A stretch of 64,000 nt of DNA, from NCBI GenBank assembly GCA_964462685.1, contig CAYWYR010000007.1, positions 92,544 to 156,543 of the forward strand, written 5' to 3'. The DNA comes from CAYWYR01 sp964462685. Its GTDB lineage: Bacteria; Bacteroidota; Ignavibacteria; Kapaibacteriales; UBA2268. A program made the translations under genes and the position numbers. Positions 10,484-19,300 of the stretch are shown piece by piece; positions within the stretch are counted from its first letter, which is position 1, and each line of letters opens with the position of its first letter. The notes below the pieces were generated by a model. That model saw only the letters and a list, made by a program, of their open reading frames with translations, was not told the origin of the DNA and did not search any database.

Positions 10484-11389
10484 CTATTCTTTAGATTCCC
10501 ACCACATAAGCAAATCTCCTTTATATTCTGCCGATAAAAGATATCTACCGCTTTCTAATGTTTTGCTTTTTATATTATTGATTATCTCATCTGGTAGATT
10601 GATGCCGTCCAGATCCTCTGGCCTGTAATATGGTTTATCTGCTAAACCGAGATCTGCTTTGTTTTCATCAGATAGTGTAAAAGCTTTACCGAGTAATGAG
10701 GCTGACCCGATATCAGGGGCGTTGTTATAGATGGAATCCGTACTTCCGTAAGCCCTTAATTCCCCGTTTTCCATCAATGCTATATTATCAGATACCGCAA
10801 AAGCGTCCTCCGGGTCATGTGTTACCAGAATGACGGTAATTCCCTGCTCTCTAAGTACATCAAAAATCAATGGTCTTATTTCAGCCCTCAAAGTTGGATC
10901 AAGCCCTGTGAAAGGCTCATCCATAATGATGAGATCAGGCTCAGCGGCAAGGGATCTGGCAATAGCTACCCTGCGGGCCTGCCCACCCGATATCTCCCAG
11001 GGTTTTCTAACTGCAAGATCAGAAATAGCCAGTTTCTTCATAAGCTCTTCAGCTAATCCCTTTCTTGGTTTAGAATAAGATATATTCTGTTCCACAGTCA
11101 TATTCGGGAACAGCAAGGTATCCTGAAATATAATACCAATCCGTCTTTCCGATGGGGAAAGACTGATATTATTACCTACGATCAATCTATCGCCAAGAAT
11201 TATCTCACCGTTATCCTCCTTCTCAAACCCAGCTATAATCTTCATAAGTGTGGATTTGCCGCAACCGCTTCTGCCGAGTAGTGCCGTTGCTGAACCAGAA
11301 TCAGCATGAAACGATACTTTATCACAAGCCTTTATTCCGCCTTTGAATACTTTTGTGATATTAGATACTTGTATTGATTTGTCAGCCAT
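10484..11389 (-). CDS. Lone ABC transporter ATP-binding protein
   Basis: A 301-aa ATPase with Walker A (GRSGCGKST), Q-loop (IIFQDTLLFP), signature ISGGQARRVAIARSL (Ile in place of the usual Leu), Walker B (LIIMDEP), D-loop and H-loop (VTHD). The sequence style is closest to ATPases of Fe3+/polyamine/molybdate importers (FbpC/PotA/ModC), and about 70 residues follow the core, perhaps a regulatory tail. No permease or binding protein is encoded nearby, so its membrane partner must lie elsewhere, and the substrate is unknown. It converges with maf. Confidence 0.88.
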   Translation of the reverse strand: MADKSIQVSNITKVFKGGIKACDKVSFHADSGSATALLGRSGCGKSTLMKIIAGFEKEDNGEIILGDRLIVGNNISLSPSERRIGIIFQDTLLFPNMTVEQNISYSKPRKGLAEELMKKLAISDLAVRKPWEISGGQARRVAIARSLAAEPDLIIMDEPFTGLDPTLRAEIRPLIFDVLREQGITVILVTHDPEDAFAVSDNIALMENGELRAYGSTDSIYNNAPDIGSASLLGKAFTLSDENKADLGLADKPYYRPEDLDGINLPDEIINNIKSKTLESGRYLLSAEYKGDLLMWWESKE

Positions 11390-11481
11390 AGGAAAACAAT
11401 AAGATGAGATTCGGTTTCATAGATTGATGCTGTTTTGCGATATTGTAGTTATCAACTGTTTAACTATGCGATATCAATTTT

Positions 11482-11997
11482 ATGACTAAGGATAAAAAGC
11501 AATTTAAAGATAAAACAGTCCAACGGGAAATAAAGCTCGCTGCGGTCAAAAACAAACTCGGGATAACCCAGATTCAGCTTGTGCTGGCCGTCTTGCTTCT
11601 GCTGGGTGTCGGTATAACAACGCTTTCCAGAATAACCCGATCAGGGCCTAACGGGGGATCAGATGAAATAAGGGCGGCACTTGCGATGCAGCTACTGCGC
11701 AATGATTCTGAGCTCCGTAATAGTATAACGGGTTCAGATACCAAAGGAAATACGCTATACGCGGCCGATACCAAAAAGAAGAAGAAAAAAAAAAAGGAAC
11801 TTGAAGAAGCTTCGGTTGATCTGAACAAGGCATCAAAACTCGAGCTTATGAAATTGCCCGGAATCGGCGCCAAAACAGCTGATAAGATAATCGACTACAG
11901 AAAAAGCCAACCTTTTCAATCGCCTGCCGATATACAGAAGATAAAAGGTATAGGGCCCAAAAAATTCCAGAAGATGAAGAAGTATATTACTGTATGA
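11482..11997 (+). CDS. ComEA-like helix-hairpin-helix protein with membrane anchor
   Basis: The 171-aa protein has a charged N-terminus, one membrane segment (about 33-50, IQLVLAVLLLLGVGITTL), a linker with a run of eight lysines, and a C-terminal double helix-hairpin-helix (about 112-171: VDLNKASKLELMKLPGIGAKTADKII and IKGIGPKKFQKMKKYI). This is the ComEA DNA-binding fold, which in competent bacteria holds incoming DNA in the periplasm. Topology predicts the HhH domain outside the inner membrane. The lysine run is encoded by A-rich sequence including 11 consecutive A at 11785-11795, which is prone to slippage. It is alone, with no other com genes beside it, though the ComM homologue is 4 kb away. 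Confidence 0.85.
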   Translation: MTKDKKQFKDKTVQREIKLAAVKNKLGITQIQLVLAVLLLLGVGITTLSRITRSGPNGGSDEIRAALAMQLLRNDSELRNSITGSDTKGNTLYAADTKKKKKKKKELEEASVDLNKASKLELMKLPGIGAKTADKIIDYRKSQPFQSPADIQKIKGIGPKKFQKMKKYITV

Positions 11998-12057
11998 TAG
12001 TGCTGTAAGAATATCTTAAATTTGCTTAATATCAAATCGAACTAAACATAAAAAGAT

Positions 12058-13146
12058 ATGCGTAATACCAGATTCCACAAACAACACACCGAACACAATG
12101 CGAAAATGGTGGACTTCGCAGGATTTAAAATGCCTATTCAGTACCCTACGGGTATTATAGCCGAACATAAGATCGTTCGGAACGGAGTGGGTGTGTTTGA
12201 TGTCTCGCATATGGGTGAGTTCAAGGTTGAAGGGCCTGACGCCCTAAATTTCGTACAGCATGTTTCAGTGAACGACGCTAGCAAACTATTACGCGGGGAT
12301 GCCCAGTACAGCGCGATGCTATATGAAAACGGTACTATCGTGGATGATATGATAGTTTATAATATGGGGCCGGATGGCTACCTGCTTGTAGTGAACGGTG
12401 CCAATGTAGCGAAAAACTGGGAATGGCTAAGCAAGCACAAAGATAATTTCGATATTAAGTTTACCGATATAACAGAAGAAACGAATCTGCTCGCGATACA
12501 AGGGCCAAAATCCCTGGAGACACTCGCTCCGCTTACAGAGATAGATATGAGCGTTATCCCTTTCTACAAGTTTAAGGAAGGTAGTTTTCTCGGTGAACCG
12601 ATGCTTATCTCCCGTACCGGTTACACAGGGGAGCTCGGTTTTGAGATATATTTCCGTGGTGGTGACGAGACAGCAACCCGCGTTTGGGATGCGATATTCG
12701 AATCCGGCAAACAATTCGATATAGCTCCGGTTGGCCTCGGCGCACGCGATACATTAAGGCTTGAAAAAGGATTCGCTTTGTATGGCAATGATATAGACGA
12801 TACCACTACACCGCTTGAAGCGGGACTGGGCTGGATAACAAAACTCGGTAAAGGAGACTTTATCGGACGTGATGTACTGGTTAAACAAAAAGAAGAAGGT
12901 CTGAAGCGAAGACTTGTGGGATTCGTTGTGGATGCGGACAAGTTTATAGCCCGCCAAGGATATGATATCTTATCGGGTGGCGAGAAAATCGGAAGAGTGA
13001 CTTCCGGTAACCTATCACCATCACTCGGGAAACCCATCGGAATGGGATATGTCGATTGGGACCACCGAGAACCAGGCACCAAGATAGAAATAGCGGCCCG
13101 CGGCAAAACATTCCAAGCTGAAGTAAAGAAAATGCCGCTACTATAA
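12058..13146 (+). CDS. gcvT: Aminomethyltransferase (glycine cleavage T protein)
   Basis: The 362-aa protein is full length for GcvT. Diagnostic segments are NAKMVDFAGFKMPIQY near the start, GVFDVSHMGEF, the folate-binding region TGYTGELGFEIY, and GLGARDTLRLEKGFALYGND. GcvT transfers the methylene group from lipoyl-H protein to tetrahydrofolate, releasing ammonia, in glycine catabolism and C1 supply. gcvH and gcvP are not in the window. A strong intrinsic terminator follows at 13186, so it is probably a single-gene transcript. Confidence 0.96.
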   Translation: MRNTRFHKQHTEHNAKMVDFAGFKMPIQYPTGIIAEHKIVRNGVGVFDVSHMGEFKVEGPDALNFVQHVSVNDASKLLRGDAQYSAMLYENGTIVDDMIVYNMGPDGYLLVVNGANVAKNWEWLSKHKDNFDIKFTDITEETNLLAIQGPKSLETLAPLTEIDMSVIPFYKFKEGSFLGEPMLISRTGYTGELGFEIYFRGGDETATRVWDAIFESGKQFDIAPVGLGARDTLRLEKGFALYGNDIDDTTTPLEAGLGWITKLGKGDFIGRDVLVKQKEEGLKRRLVGFVVDADKFIARQGYDILSGGEKIGRVTSGNLSPSLGKPIGMGYVDWDHREPGTKIEIAARGKTFQAEVKKMPLL

Positions 13147-13185
13147 CCGTTGATTAGTAATATCTAATGTATAGTTTATAAAGTA

Positions 13186-13212
13186 AAGCCACTTTAATAG
13201 TGGCTTTTTTTA
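13186..13212 (+). terminator. Intrinsic terminator of gcvT
   Basis: A perfect 8-bp stem (AAGCCACT / AGTGGCTT) with a 5-nt loop runs into seven T. It lies 40 bp after the gcvT stop. Confidence 0.9.
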
Positions 13213-13349
13213 TGTATTTCGATCATCTATTATTTACGCTAATGTAAAAATAAGCATTTTGAAATGAGCTTATTATGACATAAATGTAGTTTTAGTCAAT
13301 TTATGGGATAAAAATAATCTTATTGTTACCATAACCCGGTAAGTCACGA

Positions 13350-14267
13350 TCAGTTACTTCTTTTGATTATCCATTTCAAAAGGTACTGCTCATCTACTAT
13401 CGACCAAGAGTGTGGTTGTCGATTTCCGTTTTTGTTAAACCCCTTACCGGTTGTCGTAATTAACTCGATATCATTATTGCCGGCGTTGTCCATTAATACT
13501 TTGAATGAAGATAAGTCGAATGAGTTAATATCGTAATATCCAGCTCCCCTGTTTTTGATCCACCAATCGATATCGGGTTCATGATAAATTATGATAGGCG
13601 TATCTTTTAGAGATAACGCGTTTCCACCATTGGGTTCGGAGTGTGAGAATACAGACGATTCTATATAATCTGATCTCTTTGAATAGGTATCTCCCCCAAA
13701 AATATTTTCAAAATATGGAATCATCCATTCTGCTTCCATCAACATTCCTTTTTTGAAATATTTCTTGTGATTCTTAGCTGAAAGATAGAATCTTTCCAGA
13801 TCAAGTGGCGAGTCAACAACAAATACTCCGTTGATCTCAATATCCGAGTTTCCCATATTACAATATTGAGCATAACGTAAAGCACGAGTCCCACTTGCCG
13901 ATATTCCACCGATAAAGATATTATCAGTAATATTATACTCATCTAGGATTCTTTTGATTATAGAATCTAATCTGGATATGACTTTGTTTGATATAAACAG
14001 TTCAGGAATATTGTCAGATGTATCTGTAATCAATGTTATATATCCAGAGTCACTACACATGCCGGCAAACCTGTTATTTGATACCCTGGATTCTGATGGT
14101 AGCTTAGTAAAGTCTCTGATAACTATACCTTTTATGCTATCTGTATTCGGGAGTATTAAAATGCAACTATTATACGTAGAATCATTCTTACTGAAATACC
14201 TGTATTCATATTCAAGGGCATTTATTCCAACGTAACTAAAAAGCAAAGTTATTATAAGGTATTTCAT
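13350..14267 (-). CDS. Exported alpha/beta-hydrolase-like protein
   Basis: The 305-aa protein starts with a signal peptide (MKYLIITLLFSYVGINA). A nucleophile elbow is visible as GGISASGTRA (GxSxxG), with a candidate acid in PIIIYHEPDIDWW and a C-terminal histidine in QPHSWS, all in the order expected of an alpha/beta-hydrolase esterase or peptidase. Its start codon overlaps the stop of the upstream serine hydrolase gene (ATGA), which indicates translational coupling. The base composition is more AT-rich than in nearby housekeeping genes. The substrate is unknown; a peptide or ester outside the cytoplasm is plausible. Confidence 0.75.
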   Translation of the reverse strand: MKYLIITLLFSYVGINALEYEYRYFSKNDSTYNSCILILPNTDSIKGIVIRDFTKLPSESRVSNNRFAGMCSDSGYITLITDTSDNIPELFISNKVISRLDSIIKRILDEYNITDNIFIGGISASGTRALRYAQYCNMGNSDIEINGVFVVDSPLDLERFYLSAKNHKKYFKKGMLMEAEWMIPYFENIFGGDTYSKRSDYIESSVFSHSEPNGGNALSLKDTPIIIYHEPDIDWWIKNRGAGYYDINSFDLSSFKVLMDNAGNNDIELITTTGKGFNKNGNRQPHSWSIVDEQYLLKWIIKRSN

Positions 14268-15385
14268 TTAAGGTGGGGCTCTATAATTTTCAGCAATAGG
14301 TTACTCAAGTCAGCATTTATATATCGCTTATCTTTTTCTAAAGTAGAAACCGAGATCGTTAAGTCATACTTTGGCAGGTACATACTATCTGTTCCCCAAA
14401 ATCCACCGTGATAATATCCATCGTATCCATGAAAGTCGATTTTCCTCAGGCCTAAACAGTAATTGGACATCTCAGAAGGAAGAACAAACTCATGCATTTT
14501 AGATAAAAGAGAATCATTTACGATTATTTTACCTCCGAAAAGGTGCGAATAGAAAAGACTCATGTCATGTACAGTAGAGATAAGGCCCCCTCCGCCATAC
14601 AAATCCCAGGAGGGATCAAAGCGACCTGACTGCCAACCTTCAGATGTATAATATTGTTCCGCTAAAGGCATTGCATCCTTTGGTTTATCTTGAAGTTTTG
14701 CAAACCAGGTATTATAGATACCGAGTTCCTTAAACTTGAGTAAAGCCGGTATCGCTTCGTAAAATACATTGTCTGTGATATTTTCTATTATCTCCGTCAA
14801 TAATATATAATTGATATCACCATATATAAATCCTTTACCTGCTTCCCAAAGGGGTGTACCTATACTAACAGATATATCGATCTGTTCATCTATAGTCCAG
14901 TTTTTTCGAGGATTATGTCGTACATATTCAAAATAAACGCTATCAACATAATCTCTTATACCCGAGCTGTGGGAAAGCAGATGTTTGATACTTATGCTAT
15001 CGGTATCATAACCTGCATTAACAAATTTTATATTTGTACCCTGTGAAAGGTAGTTGCTTATAGATTTATCTAAAAGTATAGAACCATTTTCTGCAAGTTT
15101 TATGATAGCGGCTGCGACATACGTTTTGGTATTACTGGCGATCAAAACGGGATTGTCTGGTGATACTGCTTTCGATCTGTCTTTACTGGTATATCCCGCT
15201 GCGGACTTCCATGAAATATCGTATCTATCTGATATTATGCTGATTTGTATTCCAACTGCATCTGGATTCGCAGCATAGGTAGAATCTAATATTGTCTGAA
15301 GTTTATTATCTAATTCATTAGCATATATGCAATTACAAACAAAGCTTAATAGAATCAGAGCTAAAACATTGCTTTTATATTTCAA
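14264..15385 (-). CDS. Exported serine hydrolase, beta-lactamase / class C PBP fold
   Basis: The 373-aa protein has a signal peptide right after its TTG start (no early ATG exists). The SxxK motif is SNTK (after PVLIA), the second motif region reads FIYGDINYILL where most relatives have YSN (so Tyr is kept but the usual Ser-Asn is Gly-Asp), and the third motif is HGG in YYHGGFWGTDS. Relatives are D-aminopeptidases, esterases and PBP-like enzymes in the periplasm. It is coupled by a 4-nt overlap to the alpha/beta-hydrolase gene, so the pair likely acts on a common exported substrate. It should not be called a drug-resistance gene on this evidence. Confidence 0.85.
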   Translation of the reverse strand: MKYKSNVLALILLSFVCNCIYANELDNKLQTILDSTYAANPDAVGIQISIISDRYDISWKSAAGYTSKDRSKAVSPDNPVLIASNTKTYVAAAIIKLAENGSILLDKSISNYLSQGTNIKFVNAGYDTDSISIKHLLSHSSGIRDYVDSVYFEYVRHNPRKNWTIDEQIDISVSIGTPLWEAGKGFIYGDINYILLTEIIENITDNVFYEAIPALLKFKELGIYNTWFAKLQDKPKDAMPLAEQYYTSEGWQSGRFDPSWDLYGGGGLISTVHDMSLFYSHLFGGKIIVNDSLLSKMHEFVLPSEMSNYCLGLRKIDFHGYDGYYHGGFWGTDSMYLPKYDLTISVSTLEKDKRYINADLSNLLLKIIEPHLK

Positions 15386-15510
15386 TTTTAATACCGATAC
15401 TTAATTGTATTGATACTAACATAAGAGTTCGAGAATGGTTGCAGATTGGTAAATAATATTCATACCTATGGGTGATTTAGATAGTATCGTTAACTATTGA
15501 CATATCAACC

Positions 15511-17055
15511 TCACCTTCCCCAATACTCTCTATCAAGTGATCTATACTGAATAGCTTCTGAAATGCAGGAAACGTCTATGTTATCTTTGCCGGCCATATC
15601 GGCAATCGTGCGGCTCACTTTCAGGATTCTATCATAAGCGCGGGCTGATAGCCCCAGCCTTTCCATTGCGGTTTTGAGTAATGTCTCGCTGGCGCTATCA
15701 AGCACGCAGTAACGCCTGATCATAGCGGTGCTCATATCAGCGTTCTTGAATATACCGTGCTCATTTTTGAACCTATCCAATTGTATCTGCCTTGCTTTTA
15801 CTACCCTTTTGCGGATTTCTGTGCTGGGTTCGCCCTCCCTTTTACTGGCGAGCTCCTCGTAATTTACTTTAGGTACTTCCACATGTATATCTATCCTGTC
15901 AAGCAGAGGACCTGATATTTTACCAAGGTATCGCTGAATCTGCTGAGGCGTGGATTGTGAGTCCTCCAGCATTTGCCCATCGGGAGTTGGATTCATCGAA
16001 CATACAAGCATAAAATTAGCAGGGAAATCCACGTTCTGCCTTGTGCGGCTTATGCTGATCTGTTTATCTTCCAGAGGCTGGCGAAGAACCTCGAGTACGT
16101 TCCGAGCGAACTCCGGCAGTTCGTCCATAAAGAGAACACCGTGATGTGCAAGCGATATCTCGCCAGGCCGTATCTTGCTCATACCTCCGCCCACAAGTGC
16201 GGCATCGCTTATGGTGTGGTGCGGTGAGCGGAAAGGCCGCTGAGTTACAAGTGCCTTACCAGATGGCAGCATACCCGCGATGGAGTGGATCTTTGTCGTT
16301 TCAAGGGATTCTTCCAAACCGAGGGGCGGCAGGATTGGTGAAATACGCTTCGCCAGCATTGTCTTGCCGGAACCCGGAGGGCCGATCATAAGAATATTAT
16401 GCCCGCCGGATGCCGCTACCTCTAAAGCCCTTTTTGTAGATTCCTGACCCTTTACATCTTTCAGGTCATAGCTTACATTTTCTAATTCATTTTCAAACAG
16501 CTTGTCTAGATCAACGGTAAATGGTGCGATCTCCGTTTTACCTTTAAGGTAACTCACAGTCTCAGCTAAGGTTTCTACGGGGATAACCCTTAAATCACCT
16601 GTTAGTGCTGCTTCGCCAGCATTGTCTTTTGGTAGTATGATACGCTCAAAGCTTTCCTTAGAAGCGGCTATCGCTATCGGCAGAGTACCTTTTATGGGTC
16701 TCAGAGTACCTTCAAGCGAGAGCTCTCCCAGTACCATCGTCTTCGATAGCTCGTCATATTCGATTACGCCGCTCGCTGCTAATATTCCAAGAGCTATTGG
16801 CAGATCAAAAGCAGAGCCTTCTTTTTTCACATCGGCTGGCGCAAGGTTTACGGTAATCTTTTTGAGGGGATTGGCAAAGCCAGAATTTGATATCGCGGCG
16901 TTTACTCGCTCTTTGGATTCGCGTACCGCACCGTCGGGCAAGCCGACGATAACCATACCAGGCATTTGATTGTCTAGGTTCACCTCTATTTCCACGGTGA
17001 ACGCATTAATGCCCATTACAGATGAGCTATATAATTTTGAGAACATAAATTTCAA
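15511..17055 (-). CDS. comM: YifB/ComM family Mg-chelatase-like AAA ATPase
   Basis: A 514-aa protein of standard length. The N-terminal ChlI/Lon-protease-like domain (about 1-190, with GLPDGAVRESKERV) is followed by the AAA module with Walker A GPPGSGKT (about 222) and Walker B VLFMDELPEF (about 305), then the C-terminal Mg-chelatase helical domain ending in REYWGR. ComM is a hexameric helicase that promotes branch migration while transformed DNA is integrated. The ComEA-like protein at 11482 supports possible natural competence (inference). Confidence 0.93.
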   Translation of the reverse strand: MKFMFSKLYSSSVMGINAFTVEIEVNLDNQMPGMVIVGLPDGAVRESKERVNAAISNSGFANPLKKITVNLAPADVKKEGSAFDLPIALGILAASGVIEYDELSKTMVLGELSLEGTLRPIKGTLPIAIAASKESFERIILPKDNAGEAALTGDLRVIPVETLAETVSYLKGKTEIAPFTVDLDKLFENELENVSYDLKDVKGQESTKRALEVAASGGHNILMIGPPGSGKTMLAKRISPILPPLGLEESLETTKIHSIAGMLPSGKALVTQRPFRSPHHTISDAALVGGGMSKIRPGEISLAHHGVLFMDELPEFARNVLEVLRQPLEDKQISISRTRQNVDFPANFMLVCSMNPTPDGQMLEDSQSTPQQIQRYLGKISGPLLDRIDIHVEVPKVNYEELASKREGEPSTEIRKRVVKARQIQLDRFKNEHGIFKNADMSTAMIRRYCVLDSASETLLKTAMERLGLSARAYDRILKVSRTIADMAGKDNIDVSCISEAIQYRSLDREYWGR

Positions 17056-17084
17056 TCTGTTAGATAATCATTAACAGAAAGATA

Positions 17085-17118
17085 AGGATAGGAGAATTAA
17101 ATTTCATCCTCCTATCCT
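17085..17118 (-). terminator. Hairpin after the small membrane protein gene
   Basis: A 10-bp stem (AGGATAGGAG / CTCCTATCCT) with a 14-nt loop lies between the end of the gene at 17251 and comM. On the minus strand the T-tract is weak, so termination is likely but not certain. Confidence 0.45.
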
Positions 17119-17250
17119 ATATTTTAAGAATATCAGCCCGATCGGAGAAGATGAATTTCGGTTTTAGAAAGTCTCATCACCTATATTTTTCGAAATTTCT
17201 CAAAAAAATACCTTGTTCAATTCCTGTAGAATTGATTGTTATAAGCCTAT

Positions 17251-17649
17251 CTACATCTGTGAGTTTATAATTGTACTGAACATAACCCCGAAGAAAAGTG
17301 CGTAAAGTGCAAATGATAAGATTATAAATCCTATATAGATAAAGAAATAAATCTTGGTCATCTTAAAGTGTTCTTGTAGTTTAGAATAGAAAGCGTAGAT
17401 ATCCCCTTCGTTTTCGCTGCCGTTCAGGTAATATCGGAGTTTATCCGAACCTTCCTGTGCCTTAAGCCCAGCCAATATCATAGGTATGCCGAATATAGCT
17501 GTAATAAAACCTAAACAGGTTATGATTCCAAATACCAGATAAAGCGTGCCAGTTGTCTTCATATCACTGGCTAGCTGCTCCATCATCTGGTTTTGAATCA
17601 TCTCTCTGTCGTTGATCTGTCTGGGTTGGTTTTCCATATTCTGTTCCAT
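17251..17649 (-). CDS. Small two-helix membrane protein, DUF5362-like
   Basis: The 132-aa protein has an N-terminal polar region rich in Gln/Asn/Met, then two hydrophobic helices (about 37-62, TLYLVFGIITCLGFITAIFG, and 98-125, FFIYIGFIILSFALYALFFG) separated by a polar loop with conserved-looking EGSDKLRYYLNG. The layout resembles small Bacteroidota membrane proteins of the DUF5362 type; I am not sure of the family. It has its own hairpin downstream and no obvious partner. Confidence 0.65.
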   Translation of the reverse strand: MEQNMENQPRQINDREMIQNQMMEQLASDMKTTGTLYLVFGIITCLGFITAIFGIPMILAGLKAQEGSDKLRYYLNGSENEGDIYAFYSKLQEHFKMTKIYFFIYIGFIILSFALYALFFGVMFSTIINSQM

Positions 17650-17770
17650 TTGCTACTTGATAATAATATCATAACTTAAATTATTAATCTTATACTTACA
17701 ACATTTTAACCTTCATTTACTACTTTCGTAATGCCAGTAGTTTACTATCACCAAAATCAATTTTATAGAT

Positions 17771-18376
17771 ATGAAAGTTATTTCGGTTATTTTACTTGTG
17801 TGTGCAACGGCTTTTTCGGCTATAGCAGGCCAGGTTATGATGAAAGGCAAAGTAGTTGACCATATCGACGGCAAACCCAAAGCCGTGGATATCACATTTG
17901 TGGATCCGAATGGGAAGAAGATAAAGATCTTATCCAATATCCTGACAGGGGAATACCGCCAGTTACTAGATGGCGGTACTAATTATGATGTTACTGTGAT
18001 GGCGGGTGATGTATTCCGTGAGACATTCAGCATTTCTACAAGATCCAGCGATAGCTCTTATGTAGAACAGGATGAGCTTATAAAAGTGAAATCTCTTATG
18101 CCCGGCCGAGAGCTTCAGCGATACTCTGCTTTCTCTGGTTCCAACCTTACTCCGGATGCTACAAAAAATATCCGCATGCTCAATAAAATGATGAGATTCA
18201 ACCGTGGGCTTACTATCGATCTTGCTGTGGCAGACGAAGCTAAGAAAGCAGCTGTGGAGGCAAATGTCAATAAGTTAAAGTATGTGGCAGATAGAATAAA
18301 TGTTGTTGTAAAACCAGAAGCTGGCAATGATATAGTCTATTTTGTAAATAATAACAAAGATCTATTTAAAGACTGA
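17771..18376 (+). CDS. Exported protein with a carboxypeptidase-like beta domain
   Basis: The 201-aa protein has a clear signal peptide (MKVISVILLVCATAFSAIAG). Residues 22-100 look like a Cna-B/carboxypeptidase regulatory-like beta sandwich (MKGKVVDHIDGKPKAVDITFVDPNGK). The C-terminal part (about 130-195) is helical then beta (IDLAVADEAKKAAVEANVNKLKYVADRINVVV), recalling one repeat of an OmpA-like or peptidoglycan-associated fold, though without the usual D/R binding residues. It is probably periplasmic. A strong terminator follows. Confidence 0.7.
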   Translation: MKVISVILLVCATAFSAIAGQVMMKGKVVDHIDGKPKAVDITFVDPNGKKIKILSNILTGEYRQLLDGGTNYDVTVMAGDVFRETFSISTRSSDSSYVEQDELIKVKSLMPGRELQRYSAFSGSNLTPDATKNIRMLNKMMRFNRGLTIDLAVADEAKKAAVEANVNKLKYVADRINVVVKPEAGNDIVYFVNNNKDLFKD

Positions 18377-18399
18377 TCATTCCGATAGTATAAAATAAT

Positions 18400-18427
18400 A
18401 GCGGGCTGAATTCAGTCCGCTTTTTTA
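18400..18427 (+). terminator. Intrinsic terminator
   Basis: A stem built from AGCGGGCTGAA pairs with TTCAGTCCGCT (one G-T pair) and is followed by six T. It ends the transcript of the exported protein gene before gatC. Confidence 0.85.
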
Positions 18428-18488
18428 TTTTTGAGAAGTTTGAGAAGATTGTATATACGAAACCCGCTAAATATACTCCATTTATAAA

Positions 18489-18791
18489 ATGAACATAACA
18501 AAAGACGACATAAGGAAAACCGCTGAGCTTGCTAGGCTGGAATTCACCGATAAGGAACTTGACGCATTTCAGGAGCAGTTCCAGAAAATCATTGATTATG
18601 TTGGCAAAATAGACGCATTGGCTCTCGACGGTGTAGAGCCATTGACGCATCTTCATGATTTCTATTCAAACATCCGAAAAGATGAAAGCATAGCGGGGCT
18701 GCCAACTGCCGAAGCACTCAAGAACGCACCAAAGAAAAGCGATACCTACTTTAAAGTGCCTAAGGTGTTAGAATCCGCTGACGAAAATTAA
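18489..18791 (+). CDS. gatC: Asp-tRNA(Asn)/Glu-tRNA(Gln) amidotransferase subunit C
   Basis: The 100-aa protein is typical GatC: DIRKTAELARLEFTDKELDAF at the start, a helix around KIIDYVGKIDALALDGVEPL, and the C-terminal FKVPKVLE tail that wraps around GatA. GatCAB converts mischarged Glu-tRNA(Gln) or Asp-tRNA(Asn) to the amidated form. gatA and gatB are not in the window, so the complex is encoded at separate loci. Confidence 0.95.
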   Translation: MNITKDDIRKTAELARLEFTDKELDAFQEQFQKIIDYVGKIDALALDGVEPLTHLHDFYSNIRKDESIAGLPTAEALKNAPKKSDTYFKVPKVLESADEN

Positions 18792-18817
18792 GCTTTTCTG
18801 TTAAAGCAAATATTAGA

Positions 18818-19300
18818 ATGCAGGTTTTGAACCAGTTATTGAACTCACCGGAAATTATCAAAGCTAAAAAAATAGCTTTGGGTTCTATGGCTATGCATTT
18901 AGCTATTGGCATCGGAATATACTACTCTAATATCGGTTTTGGTTTGGTAAGCGGAAATGCTGCTGATGCGTACTATTTAATGTCAATGTTTACCCATTTG
19001 ATACTGCACCGGTATATTTTTCGTGCAAAAACGGGGCATTCTCTCAAGCATCATATTTATCAGCACAGGCTGCCATACTATCCTAAAGCTATTCTTCTCA
19101 GTAATATGACAGGAATCATCCCGATTATTTACTCCCTTACTGTATCACCAAACTCTTCGCTCTTCGTTGTAGGAATACACATTGTAGCTGCATCGCTGAT
19201 ATTCAGTGTCTATCCAAATAAAAAAAATCTCTTCAAACATTTAGAATTAGGCGATGGCAAGCCGGAAAAATCAAAGCTCTATGAGATGTTTTTCAACTAA
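18818..19300 (+). CDS. Polytopic membrane protein of unknown function
   Basis: The 160-aa protein lies 26 bp after gatC on the same strand. It has about four hydrophobic segments (around 20-45, 50-68, 88-110 and 115-135) and a His-rich loop (HRYIFRAKTGHSLKHHIYQHR). I do not recognise a family. Its 3' end overlaps the convergent lipoprotein gene by 30 bp. Confidence 0.6.
   Translation: MQVLNQLLNSPEIIKAKKIALGSMAMHLAIGIGIYYSNIGFGLVSGNAADAYYLMSMFTHLILHRYIFRAKTGHSLKHHIYQHRLPYYPKAILLSNMTGIIPIIYSLTVSPNSSLFVVGIHIVAASLIFSVYPNKKNLFKHLELGDGKPEKSKLYEMFFN

Noticed and set aside
12621..13106. A 161-codon minus-strand frame inside gcvT
   Set aside because: gcvT is full length and conserved here; the reverse frame is Ser/Pro-rich noise.
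14264..15385. Beta-lactamase resistance gene
   Set aside because: The SxxK/HGG fold is shared with many esterases and peptidases, and the second motif departs from true class C enzymes.
19271..19300. Frameshift or fusion at the convergent 30-bp overlap
   Set aside because: Both reading frames end normally with good stops; a short convergent overlap is enough to explain it.
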